DNA from: Bacteroidales bacterium UBA5762
Lineage (GTDB): Bacteria; Bacteroidota; Bacteroidia; Bacteroidales; TTA-H9
NCBI GenBank assembly: GCA_002418865.1
Contig: DIEY01000012.1
Span: 36,502-60,565 of the forward strand
Direction: 5' to 3'
Length of the DNA: 24,064 nucleotides
Position numbers and translations under genes: made by a program. Under the pieces are notes generated by a model. The model saw nothing but the letters and a program-made list of their open reading frames with translations. It was not told where the DNA came from and searched no databases. This document shows positions 8,615 to 16,482 of the stretch, piece by piece; position 1 is the first letter of the stretch, and each line of letters opens with the position of its first letter.

Positions 8615-9643
8615 ATGAACCACTTTAATACCTTGAGATTACTCTTTTTTGGATTAGTTGTAACCTTATTACAAAGTTGCATAAGTCAGCATAAAATTAG
8701 CATTTCAGTGCTTACGCCAGCCCAAATAAGCTTGCCACAGCATATTACCGATGTGTGCATTATCAACCATGGTATTGCAGAGTTAGCAGATTCGAATGGG
8801 GTATATTATAGTTTTGCTCGTCAATTATATTATGATTCAACAAAGTATGATACTTTGCTTTCATGGTCAGTAATTGATGGATTAACCGATGGTTTTGGGG
8901 CTTCGCATCGATTGCAGGTAGCTGGAGAGCCCATCTTATGGCCTCGCCATCAAAAGGATAATGAGATTTTTTCGTTCATCTCAGATACGCTGATAGATTC
9001 GTTATGTCCATCTGCAGACGCCAATGCGGCGCTAATAGTAGATAAAATCAGTTTTTTCGATAATTTCGATTATTTCTTCATGGATAACGGATTGTACTAT
9101 ATGGAACTCAGTGCTTTAGCTGCAGTTAGTTTCCAGTTTTATGACCTCCAAAACAAACAATGGATTGATCAGCATATTTTTATGGACACTCTCACTTACT
9201 CAACTTATGGGTATTCATGGGAAAAAACCCTTGCTACCTTACCAGGCAGAGCAGAGCTATACGAGAACATTGCTTATGATATTGGGAAAAACTATGCATG
9301 GAGGCTTACACCCGGGTTAAAAACTCATCAAAGATTCTATTACCTGAGCAATGATGAGGACATCCAAAAAGGGCATGAATACGCCAGTCAGAATCTATGG
9401 GCTACTGCTGCACGTTACTGGATAAAGTTGACTGATAATAAGAATAAACGTAAGGCCTATATCTCGGCTTTCAATATGGCTGTTGCAAGCGAAATGGAAG
9501 GAAGACTCGATATTGCCCTCTATTGGATAGATAAAGCCCTTGAGAAATACTATACTGCAGAAGCTGTAAATTATAAAACCATATTGGAACAACGTCAGAC
9601 AGATTTAGACTTACTGATTGAACAGATGAAAATTAACCCATAA
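8615..9643 (+). CDS. DUF6340 family lipoprotein with C-terminal TPR-like helices
   Basis: The 342-residue protein has a lipoprotein signal (LLFFGLVVTLLQSC, with the lipobox cysteine at about residue 22), so it is probably anchored in the outer or inner membrane. The start of the mature part (ISVLTPAQISLPQHITDVCIINHG) resembles the DUF6340 proteins of Bacteroidota. After about residue 240 there are alternating helices typical of tetratricopeptide repeats (GHEYASQNLWATAARYW, then MAVASEMEGRLDIALYWIDKALEKY). The role of the family is unknown, and the TPR part suggests protein-protein contacts. It is followed by the PPC-domain gene after only 12 bases, so the two may be co-transcribed. The start at 8615 is the ATG directly before the signal peptide. 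Confidence 0.75.
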   Translation: MNHFNTLRLLFFGLVVTLLQSCISQHKISISVLTPAQISLPQHITDVCIINHGIAELADSNGVYYSFARQLYYDSTKYDTLLSWSVIDGLTDGFGASHRLQVAGEPILWPRHQKDNEIFSFISDTLIDSLCPSADANAALIVDKISFFDNFDYFFMDNGLYYMELSALAAVSFQFYDLQNKQWIDQHIFMDTLTYSTYGYSWEKTLATLPGRAELYENIAYDIGKNYAWRLTPGLKTHQRFYYLSNDEDIQKGHEYASQNLWATAARYWIKLTDNKNKRKAYISAFNMAVASEMEGRLDIALYWIDKALEKYYTAEAVNYKTILEQRQTDLDLLIEQMKINP

Positions 9644-9655
9644 CTTTAATCAATC

Positions 9656-10090
9656 ATGGAATTCGAATACAAAGAAGGCATATATATAATAAGACTATCG
9701 AAAGGTGAGGAGATTCTTTCGACACTTACCGAATTTTGCAGCCGCCATCAAATTCACTCGGGTTGGATTTCAGGAATTGGTGCAGCCCAAAAAATTACTG
9801 CAGGCTATTATGACCTAATTAGAAAAGAATATATATGGAAAGAATTCGAAAACGTATATGAAATTATTCCATTGACGGGAAATATCAGTTTGAAAGAAAA
9901 TAAGGTTTTCCTGCATTTGCACATCAATTTTACCGACCACGATTTAAAGTCTTATGGAGGACATCTAAAAAGCGCCATTGTAAATCCTACTCTCGAAGTG
10001 ATAATTTATAAGCTCGACCAGCATCTTGTAAGATCATTCCATGCAGAAACAGGATTATATCTCCTCCATCTAACGAATGACGAATCATAG
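9656..10090 (+). CDS. PPC/DUF296 domain protein
   Basis: The 144-residue protein is a single PPC (plant and prokaryote conserved, DUF296) domain. Visible landmarks are RLSKGEEILSTLTEFC at the start, SGWISGIGAAQKITAGYYD, and the metal-site-like pattern LHLHINFTDHD followed by YGGHL. Bacterial PPC proteins form trimers, and their function is not established. In plants the domain pairs with AT-hook DNA-binding motifs, which are absent here, so DNA binding should not be assumed. The ATG at 9656 lies 12 bases after the preceding lipoprotein gene. The protein is complete for the family. Confidence 0.85.
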   Translation: MEFEYKEGIYIIRLSKGEEILSTLTEFCSRHQIHSGWISGIGAAQKITAGYYDLIRKEYIWKEFENVYEIIPLTGNISLKENKVFLHLHINFTDHDLKSYGGHLKSAIVNPTLEVIIYKLDQHLVRSFHAETGLYLLHLTNDES

Positions 10091-10118
10091 CTTGAAATTA
10101 TAAAAATGGTAAAAACAA

Positions 10119-10144
10119 ACCCCCGAGTTTCACAACTAGGGGGT
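10119..10144. other. Hairpin downstream of the PPC gene
   Basis: ACCCCC (10119-10124) pairs with GGGGGT (10139-10144). After one G/A mismatch, AGTT (10126-10129) pairs with AACT (10134-10137) around the loop TCAC. It lies 29 bases after the PPC stop codon and could end or protect that transcript. No T run follows on either strand, so a classic intrinsic terminator is doubtful. Confidence 0.5.
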
Positions 10145-10478
10145 AGCTAAGTAGTCTTTAACCAAATCCTGTAAAAAAGTACAGGTATGTATTCCATCCT
10201 GATGTGTCTAAATTCATCAACAACGGTTAGTTGTTGTAACCAAAACCATGAGTTCTTTTACACATCGCTTTATTGGAGACATTAAATTCGATAAGGTTTA
10301 ATGGGTAAATGAAAAATTTTTCCAGGATTATTGCAGAACATTGAAATTCAACTTAAAACAGATTCAATCTCATGTATTTCGAACCACCTATTTTAATTTC
10401 TTGGATGATGGTAAACTCTATTTGATAAGACAGCTTGAGATGACAGTCAAATAATTTTTACAGTTTACCTGTTAAACG

Positions 10479-10510
10479 AAAGAGGCCGCTCCCAAGACAG
10501 GAGCGGCCTC
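10479..10510 (-). terminator. Intrinsic terminator of the T9SS protein/tail-anchored protein operon
   Basis: GAGGCCGCTCC (10482-10492) and GGAGCGGCCTC (10500-10510) form a perfect 11-bp GC-rich stem with a 7-base loop. On the minus strand it is followed by TTTCGTTT, and on the plus strand no T run follows. It lies about 30 bases past the stop of the small gene at 10539. Confidence 0.8.
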
Positions 10511-10538
10511 GAAGTCATGCAAAGGTATTAAGCCAGGT

Positions 10539-10769
10539 TTATTCCTTAGGTTTTTTGCGAATGTCGTAAACCTTTTTAGCTCCATAAGCACCCCCTAAGG
10601 CAAGCAGAATACCAATGCCCGTTCCTAATGGAGCGCTGCCACCTGCTGACTGATTCGTCGACTTTCCATGACCATCTGCCGGAGGTGGTGGTGGATCCTG
10701 AGAATAAAGCGATACTGAAGAAATCAACATCGCTGTAATGACCATCAATCGCAAAATGTATTTTTTCAT
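10539..10769 (-). CDS. Small tail-anchored protein with PID-CTERM-like sorting end
   Basis: This 76-residue protein has a signal peptide (ILRLMVITAMLISSVSLYSQ). A short proline run (DPPPPPADGHG) and a polar glycine/serine linker follow. The C-terminal motif is GSAPLGTGIGILLALGGAYGAKK, ending in a basic tail (KVYDIRKKPKE). The layout of short motif, hydrophobic stretch and basic end resembles the PID-CTERM class of sorting signals of Bacteroidota. Here PLG stands in place of the P-I-D motif. It follows the T9SS protein gene by 18 bases and precedes a shared terminator, so the two are probably co-expressed. The function is unknown, and the sorting-signal label is a recalled resemblance. Confidence 0.7.
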   Translation of the reverse strand: MKKYILRLMVITAMLISSVSLYSQDPPPPPADGHGKSTNQSAGGSAPLGTGIGILLALGGAYGAKKVYDIRKKPKE

Positions 10770-10787
10770 AATGATATAGGTTTAAAA

Positions 10788-13700
10788 TTATTGAACTATG
10801 ATTTTCTGAACATAAGCCTGATGAGCTGAGGTTATCCTAACCAGATATATTCCTCGGGCAAGAGGAAGGTTAACATAATTTTCGTCAGTATTCATTTTTC
10901 TCATCAACTGACCGTTGAGATTCAACACCTCAATTTGTTTGTAGCCATCCATCTGAAGCATATACAATACATTATTTGAGTAGTAAAGCCGCACATCATT
11001 GGCAGTGGTTTCATCTATACCCACACTCCCAAAGCTTAATTTGAAACGAATAGGAGAATCGCCTTCCGTTGAAGTGAAAACAAATGCGGGATTATCGCTT
11101 AAATTTTGAGTAAGGCCAGTTTTTAAATCTTCAAGATAAATCTTTACAGGAAAGGGATTTTCGGCCAAAACAATCTCGAATTCCTCTTGATCGTTCTTTG
11201 CAAATCCATATAAAAACTCCATGCCATTATTAATAGAAGGCAAAGCCTGAGTGGAAAGCAATTCATCATCTATGATGCAATAAAATTGAGGAGCACCTCC
11301 TGCTAAAAAGCGAGAATCATGATAAAAATCGAATCCTTCTGTGGCTCCTTCTTCTATACGAATAATGCTTTCCTGGGCAGAACTCTTATCCGTAGGACGA
11401 GCTATGAGTAATATACGATCATTTCCTCCCGATTTGTACCAAGCAGTGTTATTATGCGTACGCGACGCCTTAGGTATGGTTAAACCATTGGTGCTATTAT
11501 TTACTTGTACCATAAAACCTTGGGCAATAGGAATAATCCCTTCTGCTGAAATATCACTATAAGATTTATTGCCGCTATTCCAGATTTTTGCCGTACCGGC
11601 TACATTCGTAAGTGACCAGTTCCCATCGTTCCATTTGAGGGCAGAAGGAAAAGGGTTCCCTAATAAATTCCAGCCTTTGTTGGGACTTGTTGCTGTATAG
11701 CTTATATTATTAAAGGGGACATTGGAGTTATTTGGGGTTCCTGTAAATTTCTTATTGCTTTGAGTTTGCTCATAAGAAACCATGTATCCTCTACCAACAA
11801 CGAAATTTGTACCACCATTCCATTCCGAAAAATCCCCTCCTTTATAATTTATCCACATTCCATCCGATTCTCTCCATCCATAAAAATCATAGTCATTACC
11901 AGTTCCTGTTGTTGTAAAATTACTAATAGCTTGATTTTGGACTGGTGAGCTGAGGAAATGCCATCCAGCATCCCAACTGCTCCATCCTCCTGTCATATAA
12001 CGCTCTATTTCGAAAGTACCACTTCCTGAATAGTTGCCATTTAAAATGAAAGAGCCTGTACCCGTTTCATCACTTTGCACAGAGAAAGTGCCATTGTTAG
12101 TAAGATCTCCTTCAGTAATAAGAGATGCATTACTACTCAACGTAAGTGAAGCATTGTTATTTAATACCAAAGATTGATGAATGGTAAGATTATCATTTAC
12201 AGTTATCTGACCTCCTCCTAAAATGCTTAATCCATCAACATTATTATGGGGTAAAATTAAAGCCGTTGAACCTCCAGTAGGATTAACCGTTTGCACCCCA
12301 TTCCATACCCCATCGTTATCAGTAACAGAATAAATTAGACTTCCATCGGCCAATGATCTGTATTCGAGTTTTTTTATTCCATTGCTATTCATATTGGGAA
12401 TAATACTGCCCCAATAACCAGATTGCCCATTGACATTATCGCTGTAAAAAGCTACATAAGAATTATTCGTACTATTATCTGTTCCATCGTTTTCTATAAA
12501 TGTACCTGATATAGGACGCCCTGTGCCACCCGTATTATCATACAGCAATACAAAATTTTTATCCGAGGAATAAGAATTACCATATATCCCTGTGCATTCA
12601 TTAATTGTTGAAGTAGTACCAAAATTCAGCACTTTTACTGAATTCGTAGTGGTTAAACGTAGTGCAACCGAAATACCTCCAGCTCCATCATTGAGCATGA
12701 TGCGCATAAATATTTCGTTACCAGGGGTAAATTTATCGTTTCCAGTAGGCTCAGTAATAAACCAACCTGTATAACTTCCATTTGCATCCGTGGTAAATAC
12801 ACCGTAATTTCCAGAGCTGTTCATGCTTGGGGCTATACTTCTAGAAAAATTTCCTGTTTGAGTAACAAAAATAACATTTCCTGCTCCGTCTACTGTAAGC
12901 GGATCTGATGATATAACTACCCGATTATAATAGCGATAGGTAGCATTAGGGGTTAAATTTTCCAGTTTTACCCGAAATGCAAAGGGAACCCTCGAATTAT
13001 TAGCTCCATCGACACCTTGGATATATTGTGGTAAATAAATCTCAACAAGTGATGGTTGAACAGCGGGAGTAACATCAGCAGTAACCCCAGAACTCCAGTT
13101 GGTTCCTTTGCGAGTAAAGAAGGTGAAATAATAAGCTGTGCCATTAATTAGATTGGTAACTGTTTGAGGGCTAGTTGTGCCTTTATAAACCACATAGCCT
13201 CCATCGAAAGCTGTTCCTGAGCCAAAAGCCAAATTGGCCGTATAAGCCGAACCATCCCCCGCAGGAGTAGCTGTTACTTCGCTACCTGCTTTCCCAACAA
13301 TCATGATTTCATCGTAACAACCACTGGGGTTCGTCCAGCTTAAGGTTGCTTGTGCATTTCCCGGGCTAGCACTATGGTTTGTAACATCTTTTGCACCGTT
13401 GATGATTTCGAAAGCAGCACTTTCGCTGCCTGTCGTTTGAGGATTATCGTTAATCACACGAATTTTGTAACCCGTTCCTGAGGGAGTATTTGCAGGTATC
13501 GTAATATTTATAGGAGAATCTCCCGAGCCAATATCGACGGGGGAGGCAAAACTCCCGCTGGCATCGGAGAGTTGAGCAGTAAAAGTACCCGTAAAAGTTC
13601 CGCTATAAGTGTAGGCTACAGTACCCGAAGCCGTCGAATTTGCATCTACACAAAAAGGAGGAGAAGATACCGTACCCGTAGTAATGTAATTGCTGCCAAC

Positions 13701-14342
13701 AGGCGTTCCAACAAGTTTTATATCATCAATAGTCCATAGTTCATTAGGACTATTATTTTTTAAAAAAATCTGAATTTTTGCTTCTGAACAAATATCAGGA
13801 AGATAGATTTTTAACGTACTATAACCATCGGTGGTTCTATTACCTCCTCCAGCAGGTTGCTTAATTAAAGGAGAATCATCGCCATCATAAGGGGTGTCTG
13901 CTATTCCAGCACCAGTAGTATAATGCCACCTAGCATTATTGTTTCCTTGAATTTGTAATTCTTTTGAAAAACTTGCTCCATCTATCGATATTCTTACCGT
14001 AACAGAATCTGCTTCATCAGCTCCATTTCCAGTGCTATTAATAGACCATGAAGCAAGTCTTAACTCAAAATACTTTGAAGTGTAAGATGAAAGGCCTGTA
14101 ATACTTCCAGAAGTAACTTTTGCAGTACCATCAGTCCTTCCATAAGCAGTTTGGTAACTAACATAAAAGCTAGCATTTGCAGGAAGATCACTACTTGTCG
14201 AGCTTCCTGTATATACATTTCCACCAGACGTAGTAACTGGTAGAGTATTAGTACCATCAAAATCATGTAATGCAATGATGGTTTGCCCCCAGCCAGTAAA
14301 TGAACAGGCTAAGGCGAAAAGCATAAGATAAATTTTTTTCAT
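10788..14342 (-). CDS. Large secreted protein with fibronectin III-like domain and T9SS type A sorting tail
   Basis: The 1184-residue protein starts with a signal peptide (MKKIYLMLFALACSFTGWG, then QTI). It ends with a Por secretion-system tail: a beta-rich segment of about 75 residues with VRLYYSNNVLYM, IEVLNLNGQLMRKM and ARGIYLVRITSAHQAYVQKIIVQ. This marks it for export by the type IX system and surface attachment or release. A jelly-roll-like N-terminal region is followed by a fibronectin III-like segment around residues 320-410 (ATLSWTNPSGCYDEIMI, then INGTAYYFTFFTRKG). Long Ser/Thr/Asn/Gly-rich beta regions follow. No catalytic motif is recognised, so an adhesin or surface-layer role is possible but unproven. 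It lies directly upstream of the small tail-anchored gene. Confidence 0.88.
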   Translation of the reverse strand: MKKIYLMLFALACSFTGWGQTIIALHDFDGTNTLPVTTSGGNVYTGSSTSSDLPANASFYVSYQTAYGRTDGTAKVTSGSITGLSSYTSKYFELRLASWSINSTGNGADEADSVTVRISIDGASFSKELQIQGNNNARWHYTTGAGIADTPYDGDDSPLIKQPAGGGNRTTDGYSTLKIYLPDICSEAKIQIFLKNNSPNELWTIDDIKLVGTPVGSNYITTGTVSSPPFCVDANSTASGTVAYTYSGTFTGTFTAQLSDASGSFASPVDIGSGDSPINITIPANTPSGTGYKIRVINDNPQTTGSESAAFEIINGAKDVTNHSASPGNAQATLSWTNPSGCYDEIMIVGKAGSEVTATPAGDGSAYTANLAFGSGTAFDGGYVVYKGTTSPQTVTNLINGTAYYFTFFTRKGTNWSSGVTADVTPAVQPSLVEIYLPQYIQGVDGANNSRVPFAFRVKLENLTPNATYRYYNRVVISSDPLTVDGAGNVIFVTQTGNFSRSIAPSMNSSGNYGVFTTDANGSYTGWFITEPTGNDKFTPGNEIFMRIMLNDGAGGISVALRLTTTNSVKVLNFGTTSTINECTGIYGNSYSSDKNFVLLYDNTGGTGRPISGTFIENDGTDNSTNNSYVAFYSDNVNGQSGYWGSIIPNMNSNGIKKLEYRSLADGSLIYSVTDNDGVWNGVQTVNPTGGSTALILPHNNVDGLSILGGGQITVNDNLTIHQSLVLNNNASLTLSSNASLITEGDLTNNGTFSVQSDETGTGSFILNGNYSGSGTFEIERYMTGGWSSWDAGWHFLSSPVQNQAISNFTTTGTGNDYDFYGWRESDGMWINYKGGDFSEWNGGTNFVVGRGYMVSYEQTQSNKKFTGTPNNSNVPFNNISYTATSPNKGWNLLGNPFPSALKWNDGNWSLTNVAGTAKIWNSGNKSYSDISAEGIIPIAQGFMVQVNNSTNGLTIPKASRTHNNTAWYKSGGNDRILLIARPTDKSSAQESIIRIEEGATEGFDFYHDSRFLAGGAPQFYCIIDDELLSTQALPSINNGMEFLYGFAKNDQEEFEIVLAENPFPVKIYLEDLKTGLTQNLSDNPAFVFTSTEGDSPIRFKLSFGSVGIDETTANDVRLYYSNNVLYMLQMDGYKQIEVLNLNGQLMRKMNTDENYVNLPLARGIYLVRITSAHQAYVQKIIVQ

Positions 14343-14386
14343 AAATGTAGTTTTTAGGATGATTTCCAGGTTAATACTTTTGCAAG

Positions 14387-14418
14387 CAAATATAAAAAAT
14401 AAGATATGTAAGATGCAA
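14387..14418 (-). promoter_or_regulatory. Promoter of the T9SS protein gene
   Basis: On the minus strand TTG (14418-14416) and TATATTTG (14394-14387) are separated by 21 bases. This fits the Bacteroidota -33/-7 pattern with a slightly long spacer. It predicts a leader of roughly 38 bases before the ATG at 14342. Confidence 0.6.
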
Positions 14419-14482
14419 TAACTTTTTGTTAAATATTCAAAAATTCTTTACGAATTCTACACCCTCCAATCCCCATCCCTCA

Positions 14483-15391
14483 TCAAACCTCCCTAAATCT
14501 CAGCAAGCTACCATAAGGCAATCGTCTTCCATAATTATCTTGCATAAATAATTCACCACATTCTTTTTCGGCAACTTCTCCAAAAATATTATCGAAAAGA
14601 TTTTCTGTAATTAAAGGAGAAATTCCTTTAGCATATATATTAATAATCAGGAAATGTTTGTCGGGGTGAAGCAGTTGTCGCACATCTTTCAATAAATCAT
14701 TGATTCCATCTTCCAGGATCCATTTTTCTCCATCTGGTCCACGGCCATAAGCAGGAGGATCCATGATGATGCCATGGTACTTATTGCCACGACGAATCTC
14801 ACGTTTTACAAATTTTACGGCATCCTCCAATATCCATCTTATTCCATTGAGGTTGTTGAGGCTCATGTTTTGGTTGGCCCATGTGATTAATTGCTTAAGC
14901 GCTTCCACGTGTACTACTTCGGCACCGGCGGCTAAACTCACAATAGAGGCAGCTCCTGTATAAGCAAATAAATTCAAAACCTTAGGTTTTTCGCCTTGAA
15001 TCAAAGATACGGTTTCATAAATATATTCCCAGTTGGAAGCCTGTTCGGGGAATATCCCAACATGCCGGAAAGGAGTAAGCCCAAGGCGCATTTTTAGCCG
15101 AAACTTTTCTAATGGAAATTCTATGGTCCATTGATCGGGCATGTCTTTCTTTTTGTACCATTCACCCGATTCTTCCTTGTCTTCATTTTGCATATGGCGT
15201 GTGCGCTTAAATACGGCTTGCGATTTTCGATTCCATTCTTCGTCACTTAAATGTTTGTCCCATAAGGCTCTGGGTTCGGGTCGCGTAAGAATATATCTGC
15301 CAAATCTTTCTAATTTTTGCGAATTGCCCGTATCTATGAGCTCGTAATCATTCCAGGGCTTTGTTTCTATGAGTTTCATCCATTTATCCAT
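14483..15391 (-). CDS. Class I SAM-dependent RNA methyltransferase, RlmI-like
   Basis: The 302-residue protein has a Rossmann methyltransferase core. The SAM-binding motif I is VLNLFAYTGAASIVSLAAGA, followed by an acidic/aromatic motif II region (VVHVEALKQLITWANQN). The catalytic-type motif is IMDPPAYGRGP (DPPxY), typical of the RlmI/RlmK group of 23S rRNA cytosine methyltransferases. The N-terminal 100 residues are charged and rich in Trp/Arg/Lys and do not look like the PUA domain of Escherichia coli RlmI. The protein is correspondingly shorter (about 400 residues in RlmI). The substrate is therefore uncertain. Start choice is ambiguous: ATG at 15391 or the in-frame ATG at 15379 (WMKLIETKP), since a -7 box lies only 13 bases upstream of the first. 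Confidence 0.82.
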   Translation of the reverse strand: MDKWMKLIETKPWNDYELIDTGNSQKLERFGRYILTRPEPRALWDKHLSDEEWNRKSQAVFKRTRHMQNEDKEESGEWYKKKDMPDQWTIEFPLEKFRLKMRLGLTPFRHVGIFPEQASNWEYIYETVSLIQGEKPKVLNLFAYTGAASIVSLAAGAEVVHVEALKQLITWANQNMSLNNLNGIRWILEDAVKFVKREIRRGNKYHGIIMDPPAYGRGPDGEKWILEDGINDLLKDVRQLLHPDKHFLIINIYAKGISPLITENLFDNIFGEVAEKECGELFMQDNYGRRLPYGSLLRFREV

Positions 15392-15404
15392 AATGCAATC
15401 TCTG

Positions 15405-15412
15405 CAAATGTA
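15405..15412 (-). promoter_or_regulatory. Candidate -7 box for the RlmI-like gene
   Basis: The minus-strand sequence TACATTTG fits TAnnTTTG. Its nearness to the ATG at 15391 implies a very short leader, which favours the downstream ATG at 15379. The best TTG (15430-15428) lies only 15 bases upstream, so the -33 element is weak. Confidence 0.4.
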
Positions 15413-15595
15413 TTAAAATAAGTTAGCCAAAAAGTTTAGAAATAAAATTATAGTTCCATTCGATAATGTATAATTTTGATATCGCAACCAGGTAAGTTAG
15501 ATAAATTTGCCGTTGCCAACAGACTTTAAACTATTAATTCCTGGTTTTCATGTCGGTGTCACCATAAGGATACATTCGGGCATATCGAAAATTTT

Positions 15596-15603
15596 TACCT
15601 TTG
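15596..15603 (+). promoter_or_regulatory. -7 box of the SpoU methyltransferase/porin operon
   Basis: TACCTTTG is a full match to TAnnTTTG, 66 bases before the proposed ATG at 15670. It overlaps a possible TTG start at 15601, which argues that the longer reading frame is not translated from there. No good TTG at the -33 distance is present. Confidence 0.5.
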
Positions 15604-15669
15604 CTCACTGGAACTCTACAGCCAGTTTTCATAGATTTTCATACCTTCTATCGCAACTCGAAGATTAGC

Positions 15670-16482
15670 ATGTGGCAAAAAATTACAAGTGTTTCAAATA
15701 GGCATATACGAGAGATAGTGAGACTTATGAATAAGCCGTCCGATAGGATTGAGAGGGGCTGGGTGATGGTAGAGGGTTTAAGAGAGATTAGGATGGCATT
15801 AAATTTTCCTATGCAGGCATTAGAGCTTATGGTTTGCCGAGATATTTGTTCCGAAGATGAATTGAAATGGATAGAGCCACACTTTGTTTCGGCCATGAAA
15901 ACCGAAGTGAATGCAGAAGTTTTTTCGCGTTTAGCCTATCGTGAAAATAAAGATGGTATTATTGCGATATTTAAGGCAGAAGTTCCGCGGCTATTTTCTT
16001 TAAATTTACCATCAAATCCTTTGATTATCGTTTTAGAAAGCATAGAAAAACCAGGGAACTTGGGTGCTATACTTCGTACGGCCGATGCTGCTGGATGTGA
16101 TGCCCTCATTGTTTGCGATCCTAGGACCGATATATTTAATCCTAATGTTATTCGGGCTAGTTTAGGAACGGTTTTTTCCGTACCCATAGCCGTAGCCGAA
16201 ACAAAAGAAGCCATGCAATGGCTCGAAAAGCATCATGTTAAGTCTTTTGCGGCTGCTTTGGTTGATGAAGCTCGTTCCTATACCGAATTGGATTATACTC
16301 AGGGTACAGCTATAGTTTTAGGTTCTGAAGCCGAGGGTCTTTCTTCATTTTGGCTGCGATATTGTCAGCAGAAAATTATTATCCCTATGAGGGGGAAAGT
16401 AGATTCCCTCAATGTCTCGGTGGCAGCAGGGGTTATCATCTTCGAAGCCGTAAGGCAAAGAAGCCAATCGAATAACGCCTGA
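15670..16482 (+). CDS. TrmH/SpoU family RNA 2'-O-methyltransferase
   Basis: The 270-residue protein is an RNA 2'-O-ribose methyltransferase of the SPOUT class. An N-terminal substrate-binding domain (RHIREIVRLMNK, VMVEGLREIRMAL) precedes the knotted SAM domain. All three motifs are visible: motif 1 IEKPGNLGAILRTADAAG, motif 2 NPNVIRASLGTVFSVPI, and motif 3 IVLGSEAEGL with IIIPMRGKVDSLNVSVAAG. The likely target is rRNA or tRNA, and the exact nucleotide cannot be told. I chose the ATG at 15670 because the frame upstream starts only at a TTG inside the promoter box and encodes no conserved residues. The porin gene starts directly after the TGA stop (TGAATG), so the two are probably co-transcribed. 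Confidence 0.9.
   Translation: MWQKITSVSNRHIREIVRLMNKPSDRIERGWVMVEGLREIRMALNFPMQALELMVCRDICSEDELKWIEPHFVSAMKTEVNAEVFSRLAYRENKDGIIAIFKAEVPRLFSLNLPSNPLIIVLESIEKPGNLGAILRTADAAGCDALIVCDPRTDIFNPNVIRASLGTVFSVPIAVAETKEAMQWLEKHHVKSFAAALVDEARSYTELDYTQGTAIVLGSEAEGLSSFWLRYCQQKIIIPMRGKVDSLNVSVAAGVIIFEAVRQRSQSNNA

Larger units (their letters stand above)
10091..10538. other. 448-base intergenic region with several hairpins, no convincing gene
   Basis: This region lies between convergent genes. It contains a hairpin at 10119-10144 (ACCCCC/GGGGGT continuing as AGTT/AACT), a 6-bp hairpin at 10168-10185 (CCTGTA/TACAGG), a 7-bp hairpin at 10218-10236 (CAACAAC/GTTGTTG), and the GC-rich terminator at 10482-10510. 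A frame from 10248 to 10454 reads through with a single TAA at 10299-10301 and may be a decayed gene, but no family is recognisable in it. Confidence 0.5.

Noticed and set aside
10119..10144. Intrinsic terminator of the PPC gene
   Set aside because: The stem is good but no T run follows on the plus strand, so it is listed only as a hairpin.
15601..15669. Longer methyltransferase starting at TTG 15601
   Set aside because: The TTG lies inside the TACCTTTG -7 box and the extra 23 residues show no family similarity. ATG 15670 is preferred.
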